Virus record (IMG/VR): IMGVR_UViG_3300029309_000033
Location: 1 to 59,385 of that record
Origin: a virus
Length of the DNA stretch: 59,385 nucleotides
Strand: one strand, 5' to 3'
Shown piece by piece: positions 27,186-34,875 of the stretch. Made by a program: the position numbers and the translations under genes. The notes beneath the pieces were generated by a model. That model saw only the letters and a list, made by a program, of their open reading frames with translations, was not told where the DNA came from and did no database searches. Positions within the stretch are counted from its first letter, which is position 1; each line of letters starts with the position of its first letter.

Positions 27186-28260
27186 TTACAACCTTTTTTA
27201 TAGCTAGTCCTATTTCTTTTGCGATTTGCGGGACGATAGCATTTCCCAATCCTTTAAGTCGGTGTACTCTGCCGGGTACCCCATTAGCCACTCTACCCAC
27301 ATTGGGTTCAACGCTCCACCAGCTGTTCCCGCTAGTCTGCTTTTCTTTTTCGCTGTTTCGTAATTCGTGTTCAGCCATGAATCTTTCCAATCTCTTGCTG
27401 TAGGTGTTGGCATCATGGCTATTCTCTCCTCTAATCTCGCCTTGTCTACTCCTCTCCTCTTGATGTTTTCCATGTTCTCCGACATGGCTTTCGATGCTCT
27501 TGGAGTTGGCCACATTTGTTTTGGTGGTGGATATATAACTTGCTCTCTCAGTGTCGAATGAGTGGTTCGACCCTTTCTGTTTTTTTGATATTGTTTCTTT
27601 AATTCCTTCTCGTTCCTTGGAGGCAAGCTGTCCATTGCGTTCGGCGTAAGCCACATTTGTTGAACTTGTTGATTCAGAGGTGGCACTTGTCCCCCTCCAG
27701 GATGTGGTTTTCTCGGCTTCGTTATGTTGTTTGAGTCGAATGTTGTCGGGGTTGACCATAGATTCTTCTCTGTTGGCAATAATCCAGACTCTTTCTCTCC
27801 GATGGGGAGCACCGACGCCTGCAGCTGGAATAATGAACGGTTGAACTTCGTAGCCTTCACTTTCCAAGTCAGTGCACACAGTTTCGAAGACCACGCCGTC
27901 TTGGATGTTAATAATATTTTTGACATTCTCCCCAATAACGAATTGGGGTTTGATCTCCCTAATGAGTCTAAACATTTCTGGCCAGAGATGTCGGTCGTCA
28001 CTCGTTCCTTTCTGTTTGCCTGCGACTGAAAATGGTTGACATGGGAAACCTCCGCAAATGACATCTGCCTCTCCTTCTTTTCCTTTGACATTTTTTATAT
28101 CCTCCTCGATTGGTATGTTGGGAAAGTTTTTTTGTAAAACTTTCTGACAGTATTTATCTTTCTCTACAAACTTCACTGTCTCAAAAAAGTTTGTTGAATC
28201 TAATCCTAACGTAAAACCACCTATGCCTGAAAATAAATCCAAAACTTTTAATTTTTTCAT
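27175..28260 (-). CDS. dcm: DNA cytosine-5 methyltransferase
   Basis: 361 aa. Motif I LDLFSGIGGFTLG, motif IV GGFPCQPFS (catalytic Cys74), motif VI GENVKN (110-115), motif VIII APHRRERVWI and the C-terminal RLKGLGNAIVPQIAKEIG (motifs IX and X) are all present. The target region (about 165-310) is built of repeated VAN/VNP-like units (NVAYAERNGQ, NVANSKSIES) and is Ser/Thr/Glu-rich. It could protect phage DNA from restriction. A second long gene lies inside in another frame. Confidence 0.9.
   Translation of the reverse strand: MKKLKVLDLFSGIGGFTLGLDSTNFFETVKFVEKDKYCQKVLQKNFPNIPIEEDIKNVKGKEGEADVICGGFPCQPFSVAGKQKGTSDDRHLWPEMFRLIREIKPQFVIGENVKNIINIQDGVVFETVCTDLESEGYEVQPFIIPAAGVGAPHRRERVWIIANREESMVNPDNIRLKQHNEAEKTTSWRGTSATSESTSSTNVAYAERNGQLASKEREGIKETISKKQKGSNHSFDTERASYISTTKTNVANSKSIESHVGEHGKHQEERSRQGEIRGENSHDANTYSKRLERFMAEHELRNSEKEKQTSGNSWWSVEPNVGRVANGVPGRVHRLKGLGNAIVPQIAKEIGLAIKKVVNDI
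27210..28064 (-). CDS. Out-of-frame 284-aa protein nested in the methyltransferase gene
   Basis: Read in the +1 frame from ATG at 28064, with AAGGAG six bases before it (also coding GKEGEAD for the methyltransferase). It stays open for 284 codons in AT-rich DNA. The protein begins MSFAEVSHVNHFQSQ, shows four W/M-x-TP-x-x-x-D units (LWSTPTTFDS, MWLTPNAMDS, MWPTPRASKA, MPTPTARDWK) and ends with GGALNPMWVEWLMGYPAEYT. By memory these motifs recur in small phage proteins near methyltransferases. Function unknown; a methylation partner is a guess. Confidence 0.6.
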   Translation of the reverse strand: MSFAEVSHVNHFQSQANRKERVTTDISGQKCLDSLGRSNPNSLLGRMSKILLTSKTAWSSKLCALTWKVKATKFNRSLFQLQASVLPIGEKESGLLPTEKNLWSTPTTFDSNNITKPRKPHPGGGQVPPLNQQVQQMWLTPNAMDSLPPRNEKELKKQYQKNRKGRTTHSTLREQVIYPPPKQMWPTPRASKAMSENMENIKRRGVDKARLEERIAMMPTPTARDWKDSWLNTNYETAKKKSRLAGTAGGALNPMWVEWLMGYPAEYTDLKDWEMLSSRKSQKK

Positions 28261-28463
28261 TTATAATCTCTTTCAATTATCATTTCTAAATAATGTATGG
28301 CTTTCAGTATATCATCCTTCTTCCCTTTGTGCGGGTGTCTGCATATGTATTTTATAGCATTGCCCTCCGCAAAAAGCAACTTGTTGTCATTTATAAACTT
28401 CGAGGGCTGTATTTTAAAACTAATGTAGTGTCCACCCGCTATTTGTTTTTCATATACACTCAT
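28257..28463 (-). CDS. DUF3310-like protein, 68 aa
   Basis: YISFKIQPSKFINDNKLLFA then EGNAIKYICRHPHKGKKDDI, with KAIHYLEMIIER at the end. The G-NAIKYxxRHxxKGxxxDxxKAxxYLxxxI pattern is DUF3310, common in phage replication regions. Role unclear. Overlaps both neighbours by four bases. Confidence 0.75.
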   Translation of the reverse strand: MSVYEKQIAGGHYISFKIQPSKFINDNKLLFAEGNAIKYICRHPHKGKKDDILKAIHYLEMIIERDYK

Positions 28464-29896
28464 AATTTAAACTCCTTAGATTTGTTTTGTGATTTTATTA
28501 AATATAAATTTTTTGCAGACCGTGTGATGCCCACATACCAAACTCTATACTCCTCGTCTCTTTTAGCTATGGATCTTTTAGCACCTTTGATCGTGTTAGC
28601 TGTTTCGTTTAAAAATAAAACTACGTTCGTAGCCTCACCACCTTTAGCCCCATGTATTGTTGATACCGTGATTCTTGGATCTTCGGTAACATTTTCATTG
28701 TTTAACAGTAACAACCTCATGTAAGTAATTTGACTATCAGTTAATTTATTAAACGCATCATACCATTTTAAAGATATGTTCATTGTCCCATTTATTCTTT
28801 CTTTTATTCTCTGCACATGTATGTCTGCCACATGTTTTTTCTTTTGTATTAAATGCCAGTTCTGTATGTCTTCATACAAACTTTTACCTATGCTATTACC
28901 TTGCGCTGTGCAAAAAAAGAAACCTTTCTTTTTTAAAAAAGTTATTACTGGTTTTAATAGTGACTTTGTTCTTGTTAGTATTAACCAATCTTCTTTTGAT
29001 AAATCTATGTCAGACAGTTTATATCTATCAAAAATTTCTCCAGTTTCTGATTTTGGAAAATATTCTTTGTCAATTCTATTATCTTGTATTCTGTCAATGA
29101 CATTTAATGCTTTTTCCTGTATAGTTATTGGCACTCTTTTTGATTGTTTTAGTGGTATTTCTTCTGCCTCCCAGTCAATAAAAGAGTCTACATCAGCGCC
29201 TGCCCAACCAAATATGGCTTGATCATCATCACCTGCAACCCACACATCGCAGTTAGTATCTCTTTCTATTTTATCTATCATAGACCATTGTATCAATGAT
29301 AAGTCCTGCGCCTCATCTATAAATATAACATCAAACTTTGGTGTAACATCTTGGTCTAAAAATTTTTGTATCATGTCAGTAAAGTCTATAAGACCGTATG
29401 TTTTTTTATAATTATTTATTTCTTTTTCTATCGCATCTAATTTATCTCTTTCTATTCTAGATAAATGCTCGTTTCTATCTAGTTGATCCATGGCGGATAT
29501 CTGCCTTACTCTTGCAAGATTAATCATGCTTAAATACTCACTATCAGATGAAAAAATACCATTCCAATTGTTTGTTTCATATGATGCATACTTTATCTGT
29601 ATGCCACATGTCTCACCTATTTTTTTATAGTTTAACTCCTGCATGACGTTTTCCTCTTTTAAACCTAAAGTATTAAAAGCCAAAGAGTGTAGTGTTTGAA
29701 AATATTTTATATCTTTCTTGGTAAGCTCTGTTTTTATTTTTAAGAATCTATCTTTTGCCTCTCCAGCAGCTTTTCTTGTAAATGCAAAATACCCTATTCT
29801 ATTCAAAGGTGTTCCAATATCAGAGTATCTCTGCACATTATTTAACAGTCTTCTAGTTTTACCAGTTCCCGGAGGGCCTACAACTTTGTATCTCAC
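28460..29896 (-). CDS. SF1 DNA helicase, UvrD-like
   Basis: 478 aa. Walker A GPPGTGKT (7-14), FAFTRKAAGEA (motif Ia), DVIFIDEAQDLS (motif II), VAGDDDQAIFGWAGAD (motif III), TVSTIHGAKGGEATNVV (motif V) and YVGITRSAKNLYLI (motif VI). Similar in size to Dda-type helicases that unwind at the fork or remove proteins. Follows the PrimPol gene. Confidence 0.9.
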   Translation of the reverse strand: MRYKVVGPPGTGKTRRLLNNVQRYSDIGTPLNRIGYFAFTRKAAGEAKDRFLKIKTELTKKDIKYFQTLHSLAFNTLGLKEENVMQELNYKKIGETCGIQIKYASYETNNWNGIFSSDSEYLSMINLARVRQISAMDQLDRNEHLSRIERDKLDAIEKEINNYKKTYGLIDFTDMIQKFLDQDVTPKFDVIFIDEAQDLSLIQWSMIDKIERDTNCDVWVAGDDDQAIFGWAGADVDSFIDWEAEEIPLKQSKRVPITIQEKALNVIDRIQDNRIDKEYFPKSETGEIFDRYKLSDIDLSKEDWLILTRTKSLLKPVITFLKKKGFFFCTAQGNSIGKSLYEDIQNWHLIQKKKHVADIHVQRIKERINGTMNISLKWYDAFNKLTDSQITYMRLLLLNNENVTEDPRITVSTIHGAKGGEATNVVLFLNETANTIKGAKRSIAKRDEEYRVWYVGITRSAKNLYLIKSQNKSKEFKL

Positions 29897-31503
29897 TAAT
29901 AATTATCTCCTTTTCTTTCTACTGGTTTGTATTCTATTTTATCTACATGCAGTTGCTTGACTCTGCACACTTTAAAAGTCTTACCATCCACATTTAGCGA
30001 GTGATTAAACTCTACATCACATTTATCTTTTAATTTTTGTGCTATTCTTTCTTCTGGTATTTTCCAACTAGAACCCAAATGATCTATAAAAGAGTTAAAT
30101 CTAAAGTAATGATAGCCCTCCTCTGTAAGACAAGATCCACTATTAATCTGCACTCTTTGTTTAGCTCTTGGCCCATTAACACAATATTGAAACAACTCCT
30201 CTCTTAATCTATCCTCTATCTGTGTCCCTGCTGGCGGTGATATCTTAACAGAGTTCTTTCTAATCTCCGTTAGCTTTGCTCTAAAGTCTTTTGCTTTTAG
30301 TGGCTCATGGTAGATACCAGTTTGCTCCCATATCAAATCTAATAGTTCTGTTTGTTTTGTTATCAGTCGCCTGTTACCTGCTATCACTCCAGCCTTTGTG
30401 CCATCTGGCAATGCCACATTAAACCTGTACTCAGGCTCTGCATACATGATAATCTCAAAGTCTGTGATGTCAGGAAACATACTAATACTATCAGATTTAA
30501 CGCCAAACGGTCTAGAGTAACAAAGACTACGCATGCATTTGCTTTGTATTGGATCTTCGTAACACGTATGACCTGCTGTATCTTTCTTCCATGCAGTTAG
30601 CTTAGTATCTAACTTAGCTTTATCCCATGGGTCTTCTAAATAATTATAGTTTGCTTTTGCAACATAATCTGGCCATTTGTCTTTGTATTTCTTTTTAGCA
30701 AAGACCATGTAATTGTACATAAACCTATCTCTACCATCATCTAATTTTCTTTTTGAACATAATGCTAAACATGGTGGACCATCTTCAAACTCCTCACTAG
30801 TTCCAACTAATATATTCTTGTATGTCTCTGTCACTAATTTTTCTAAATCATCTTTGCCTATTTTATTTTGATTAGCAAACTCTATAAATTTTTGTAGATC
30901 TAATTTATTGTTGTCTTTGTCTACAGCGTATCGATGTGTGTGTCCGTTGTTATAGTAGGGTAGGTTTATAAAGTTGCCTGGTTTTGTGTCGCCTTTGTCA
31001 TCTTCCTTTAGTTCTTTCTGTTTAGGAAAAACCTCTGTCGTGGGATCTAGCCCAAGAGGTAGTAGAAAAGATTTTAGTGCTGATATTAAATCTATCGCTG
31101 ATATTGGTTCTTTTAAAAATAAATAACAATGTAATCCACCGCTCTTTGATAACAACGGTATTAAAGGTAGTTTGTACTGTTGAAATAATGCTAAATAGTT
31201 TTCTATTTTAAATGTAGAATAATTTTTTGGATCAATATCTATGCAGCCAAAGCTTGCTGTTTTATCTAGTCTGCATGGTTGTATACCTATGGATATCTTA
31301 CCTTGTATATGATCTCTGTAGTCACCTTGTGTGATTGGTCGACCTGCCCACTCGTAGTTAGGTTTAAGTTTGTTTTTCTCTTCATCTAACTGTGCCGATG
31401 ACATGTCCGCTATACCAAAATCACCTTGGTATCCTGTAAACAGTTCTATAAAATCATCAACCATAAGATCCCGGGTGGGGTGACTCCAGTCTCCCTTTGT
31501 CAC
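29896..31503 (-). CDS. Archaeo-eukaryotic primase (PrimPol)-like protein
   Basis: 535 aa. Motif I CIDIDPKN (Asp89, Asp91), motif II SKSGGLHCYLFL (120-131) and TEVFPKQ with NFINLPYYNN are the AEP signature. A Cys cluster in HTCYEDPIQSKCMRSLCYS may bind zinc. The C-terminal third (RRLITKQTELLDLIWEQ, EELFQYCVNGPRAK) looks like a DNA-binding extension. It probably makes primers for the family A polymerase, replacing a T7-type primase-helicase. Confidence 0.8.
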   Translation of the reverse strand: MTKGDWSHPTRDLMVDDFIELFTGYQGDFGIADMSSAQLDEEKNKLKPNYEWAGRPITQGDYRDHIQGKISIGIQPCRLDKTASFGCIDIDPKNYSTFKIENYLALFQQYKLPLIPLLSKSGGLHCYLFLKEPISAIDLISALKSFLLPLGLDPTTEVFPKQKELKEDDKGDTKPGNFINLPYYNNGHTHRYAVDKDNNKLDLQKFIEFANQNKIGKDDLEKLVTETYKNILVGTSEEFEDGPPCLALCSKRKLDDGRDRFMYNYMVFAKKKYKDKWPDYVAKANYNYLEDPWDKAKLDTKLTAWKKDTAGHTCYEDPIQSKCMRSLCYSRPFGVKSDSISMFPDITDFEIIMYAEPEYRFNVALPDGTKAGVIAGNRRLITKQTELLDLIWEQTGIYHEPLKAKDFRAKLTEIRKNSVKISPPAGTQIEDRLREELFQYCVNGPRAKQRVQINSGSCLTEEGYHYFRFNSFIDHLGSSWKIPEERIAQKLKDKCDVEFNHSLNVDGKTFKVCRVKQLHVDKIEYKPVERKGDNY

Positions 31504-31527
31504 CCCTATCTTTCTCTTAAGAAAGAA

Positions 31528-32286
31528 TTAGTAGTTAGAGTCCTGTGAAGAACTCTCAGCGTTAAGTTGGCTCTTTTTTAATGAACTATAGAACTCTCTA
31601 GCCATTTGATAGAGTGGTGCGTTATCTACCTTTCTTAATAGATTTACGCTATATCCATGCCAAGAGAAACTTCCTGAGTTTTCAACTGAGTTTAATCTAT
31701 AAATCCTAGAAAATCTTGGTGCAGGCACCGACTTTCCAGTAGACGGATCGTTTTCAAACTCGTTTTCTATTAAGGAGTTCCATTGCCTACTAGTTTTTAA
31801 CTGAGTAGTCTTCATAGTCATCAAAGCTTTTTCTGGCTTATCACCTAAAATGATTACAAAGTGGTTAGCAGTTTTGATAATTTCATTACCATTTTCTAAC
31901 ATATCTTTGTTTCTATCATTTTGCTTTGTTTGTGACATGATCTCCGGCCCTCTATCTGGATGAATAGGTCTACCCTCTGCTTTTTCAAAAGGTGCCCACT
32001 CAGGGTATGTCATCTTGTAGTAAACAGGTACAACTTCTATACCTTTTTCACCATCATACAGTTTCTTTGTAACTGTATTATAAAACATACCAGGCTCTGC
32101 GCCATCCACATATTTCGCATGTTTCTTTTTAGTCTCATATGAACCTGATTGTAACAGCTTCAAAAAAGGTAGCGCCAAATCTTCTTTGTCTATATTCTCA
32201 AGCCCCATGCCTGAGTCTTTAACAAAGTCCAAAGTCGCTACTTGACCACTTTGCTTTTTCACAACGTCTCTTGTTTCTTGTGTCAT
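31528..32286 (-). CDS. Replication-module protein, 252 aa, possible ssDNA-binding
   Basis: Contains NIDKEDLALPFLKLLQSGS, MFYNTVTKKLYDGEKGIEVV and VYYKMTYPEWAPFEKA, then TMKTTQLKTSRQWNSLIE, and an acidic/Ser-rich end (AESSSQDSNY). By place between primase and a coiled-coil protein, and its beta-rich middle, an ssDNA-binding role is plausible, but I saw no OB-fold signature. I recall homologues annotated only as hypothetical. Confidence 0.6.
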   Translation of the reverse strand: MTQETRDVVKKQSGQVATLDFVKDSGMGLENIDKEDLALPFLKLLQSGSYETKKKHAKYVDGAEPGMFYNTVTKKLYDGEKGIEVVPVYYKMTYPEWAPFEKAEGRPIHPDRGPEIMSQTKQNDRNKDMLENGNEIIKTANHFVIILGDKPEKALMTMKTTQLKTSRQWNSLIENEFENDPSTGKSVPAPRFSRIYRLNSVENSGSFSWHGYSVNLLRKVDNAPLYQMAREFYSSLKKSQLNAESSSQDSNY

Positions 32287-32288
32287 AT

Positions 32289-32849
32289 TTATTTGCTCCT
32301 TGTTATTTTTGTTTTGTTTCCTTTAAACAAGTTAAAATGTTCAGAGGGTAGATCTAGATTTTTTTCGACCTGCTCTCTGTACAACGCTTTGAGAGTCATG
32401 GGCTCCACCTTAAGTTTTTGCTCAGGTTGGTACCCATTACTCTCGGCAAGGTTAGCGTATTCACGCGCCTTGTTATCTTCGTTACGACCAAAGGAAACTA
32501 TGATTTCATTTTTAATCAAATCACCATGACCGTTTTTTCGAAGCCAGTTAAATGCGCCCTCTTTTTTCGCTACAGGGATAGTGGCGCTAAAAATTTCTTT
32601 TACCTCAATAGCAGAGCCATCTTTTAACTTCATAGTTTTCAAGTTCATAGACTCCATTATTTCTGGTATTACTTGTTGAGATAATTTATCTGCCTCTGCC
32701 TTTTTTGCAGACAACCTCTCTTCATCTTTTTTAATTTCATCCTCTAATCTTTGTAAATCAATAACATGATTAGACAAAGAGTCTGGATTTTTTAAATCGT
32801 TCACTTGTTGAGGTGCATCCTCTATGAACATCTTTTGTAAGTTACTCAT
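32289..32849 (-). CDS. Coiled-coil protein of replication module, 186 aa
   Basis: Residues 28-65 form a coiled coil (LQRLEDEIKKDEERLSAKKA), followed by MNLKTMKLKDGSAIEVKEIF, GAFNWLRKNGHGDLIKNEII and TLKALYREQVE. I recall this layout in many phage genomes next to an ssDNA-binding or recombination gene. No enzyme motif. Possibly a DNA-end protecting or structural partner. Confidence 0.6.
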   Translation of the reverse strand: MSNLQKMFIEDAPQQVNDLKNPDSLSNHVIDLQRLEDEIKKDEERLSAKKAEADKLSQQVIPEIMESMNLKTMKLKDGSAIEVKEIFSATIPVAKKEGAFNWLRKNGHGDLIKNEIIVSFGRNEDNKAREYANLAESNGYQPEQKLKVEPMTLKALYREQVEKNLDLPSEHFNLFKGNKTKITRSK

Positions 32850-33198
32850 CTGTATTACCTTTCTCGTATAAGTTAATTGCTATAGGATAATAAGTTCTTT
32901 CTTGTTTATCCCACTTTAGTAAATTATATTTACCATTTGTTATGTCAGAAACTATAGAACATGCAACACCAATTATCGCAGGATCACCTGTAAGAAGAAG
33001 ATAATCATTTTCGGTATAATTTTTTAACAAAGATCTTAGTTTAAAAATTAATGGCCCTGGAGAAAAAATTATTTGAGAAGACTCAGGTAGTAAAAATTTA
33101 AACTGACCATATTTAGCTGCACCCATAATATTTATTCTAGGGTTGCCTTCTCTGGTTCCTGGTACTTCCTGTATTATGTATACTATACTTTCTTTCAT
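32842..33198 (-). CDS. Conserved protein, 118 aa, first gene of minus middle block
   Basis: MKESIVYIIQEVPGTREGNP then NIMGAAKYGQFKFLLPESSQ and DYLLLTGDPAIIGVACSIVS. Alpha/beta protein. I recall similar small proteins before primase genes in marine phages; function unknown. Transcribed from the inverted-repeat promoter region at 33202-33234. Confidence 0.65.
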   Translation of the reverse strand: MKESIVYIIQEVPGTREGNPRINIMGAAKYGQFKFLLPESSQIIFSPGPLIFKLRSLLKNYTENDYLLLTGDPAIIGVACSIVSDITNGKYNLLKWDKQERTYYPIAINLYEKGNTDE

Positions 33199-33201
33199 GT
33201 G

Positions 33202-33234
33202 TTGACATATAATTCATCATAGATTATATGTCAA
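33202..33234. promoter_or_regulatory. 33-bp inverted repeat between divergent replication genes
   Basis: TTGACATATAAT (33202-33213) and ATTATATGTCAA (33223-33234) are perfect 12-base arms with a nine-base spacer. Each arm has TTGACA with TATATG 17 bases inward, so this may be two symmetric promoters facing each other. It separates the 118-aa gene and the SNF2-like helicase. Same span as 14683-14715. Confidence 0.7.
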
Positions 33235-33253
33235 GTCATACAGGAGAAAAATT

Positions 33254-34684
33254 ATGAATTATAAATTTAAAACACCGCCATATAAACATCAACTTAGGGC
33301 ATTAGAAATGTCATGGGATAAGAAATGTTTTGCTTATTTTATGGAGATGGGTACAGGTAAATCAAAGGTATTAATAGATAATACTGCCATGCTTTATGAC
33401 AAAGGTAAGATAAATGGTGTCTTAATTGTGGCACCAAAAGGTGTGTACAAAAACTGGTATAGCTCTGAAATACCCACACATCTACCAGATCATATAGAAA
33501 AAAATATGGTGCTGTGGCAAGCTAATATTACAAAACAACAACAAAAATATTTAGATACTTTATTTAAAACAGATACAGATTTACATATATTAATTATGAA
33601 TGTTGAGTCTTTATCAACCAAAAAAGGTGTGGACTTTGCAGCTAGATTTTTAAACTCACACAGAACTATGATGGCTATAGATGAGTCTACAACCATAAAA
33701 AATCCGACAGCTAAAAGAACTAAAAACATAGTAGCATTAGGAAAATATGCACAATACAAAAGAATATTAACAGGCTCACCAGTCACTAAATCACCCTTAG
33801 ATTTGTACAAACAATGTGAGTTTCTAGATCCATGGTTACTAGATCATCAATCTTTTTACTCGTTTAGAACTAGATACGCAGTCATGAGAAAAATAAATTT
33901 TGGTGGTAGGTCTGTTGAGATACCTGTCGGCTATAAAAATTTAGGTGAACTATCTGATAAATTAAAACCCTTTTCTGACCGAGTATTAAAAGACGATTGT
34001 TTAGATTTACCTAAAAAAACTTTTATGAAACGTATTGTTCAACTCACACCAGATCAGTTTAAAGTGTACGAACAAATGAAAAAAGAGGCACTCGCTATCA
34101 TGAATGGCAAGATGACGACAACCGCAAATGCATTAACACAGTTGATGCGATTACAACAAATTACATGTGGTCATTTTAAAGCTGATGATGGCACTACACA
34201 AGATATTAAAAGTAATCGTTTAGATGAATTGATAAATGTTCTTAATGAAATAGAGGGTAAGGTTGTAATATGGGCGCATTGGCAAAGCGATGTCAGACAA
34301 ATTATAAAAGCAGTTGTTAAAAATTTTGGAGAAAATTGTTTTGTAGATTATTATGGTTTAACACCACAAGAGGACAGACAACAAAATATAAAAAGATTTC
34401 AAGAAGATGATACATGTAGATTTTTCATAGGCACACCGCAAACTGGTGGTTACGGTATTACACTTACGGCAGCTAGTAACATGATCTATTACTCTAACGG
34501 CTATGATCTTGAGAAACGACAACAATCAGAGGCTAGGATAGATCGTATAGGTCAAGAGAAACCCATGACATACATTGATCTTATTTGTGAAGATACAGTT
34601 GATGAAAGAATTGTAAAAGCTTTGCGTAAGAAAGTTAATATCGCAAGTCAAGTTATGGGTGAAGAATTAAAAGCTTGGATCTAA
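33254..34684 (+). CDS. SF2 helicase, SNF2-like
   Basis: 476 aa. Walker A MEMGTGKSKVL (31-40), IDEST near 141 (motif II), LTGSPVTKSPLDLY (motif III), and a C-terminal RecA-like half with GTPQTGGYGITLTAASNMIY and QSEARIDRIGQEKPMTYIDL (motifs V and VI). Typical of phage SNF2-like helicases. Overlaps the late operon's last gene by four bases tail to tail. AGGAGAAAAATT precedes the ATG. Confidence 0.9.
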   Translation: MNYKFKTPPYKHQLRALEMSWDKKCFAYFMEMGTGKSKVLIDNTAMLYDKGKINGVLIVAPKGVYKNWYSSEIPTHLPDHIEKNMVLWQANITKQQQKYLDTLFKTDTDLHILIMNVESLSTKKGVDFAARFLNSHRTMMAIDESTTIKNPTAKRTKNIVALGKYAQYKRILTGSPVTKSPLDLYKQCEFLDPWLLDHQSFYSFRTRYAVMRKINFGGRSVEIPVGYKNLGELSDKLKPFSDRVLKDDCLDLPKKTFMKRIVQLTPDQFKVYEQMKKEALAIMNGKMTTTANALTQLMRLQQITCGHFKADDGTTQDIKSNRLDELINVLNEIEGKVVIWAHWQSDVRQIIKAVVKNFGENCFVDYYGLTPQEDRQQNIKRFQEDDTCRFFIGTPQTGGYGITLTAASNMIYYSNGYDLEKRQQSEARIDRIGQEKPMTYIDLICEDTVDERIVKALRKKVNIASQVMGEELKAWI

Positions 34685-34875
34685 AGTTTCTGTAATAACA
34701 CCACAATTACACCACCCATACCAGACATGACAGCCCCCATGGACACAAGCAGTATTCTTTCTATTCTAGTTATCTGCCCCTGTAGCTGTTGCATGCGATC
34801 GTAGGTCTGCTTTTGCATTATTCTGCAAAGCTTTTCGTGTGATTCTATTCTTTGTAGTGCGTTATCTCTTGGCAT
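34681..34875 (-). CDS. XhlA-like membrane protein, 64 aa
   Basis: Start set at MPRDNALQRIESHEKLCRIM, after AAAGGATTGTTCA. A helical polar half (QTYDRMQQLQGQITRIERIL) and a C-terminal membrane segment (LVSMGAVMSGMGGVIVVLLQ) resemble hemolysin XhlA, a holin-like partner. Last gene of the late operon, so a lysis role is plausible. The longer frame from 34917 lies in the upstream gene. Confidence 0.6.
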   Translation of the reverse strand: MPRDNALQRIESHEKLCRIMQKQTYDRMQQLQGQITRIERILLVSMGAVMSGMGGVIVVLLQKL

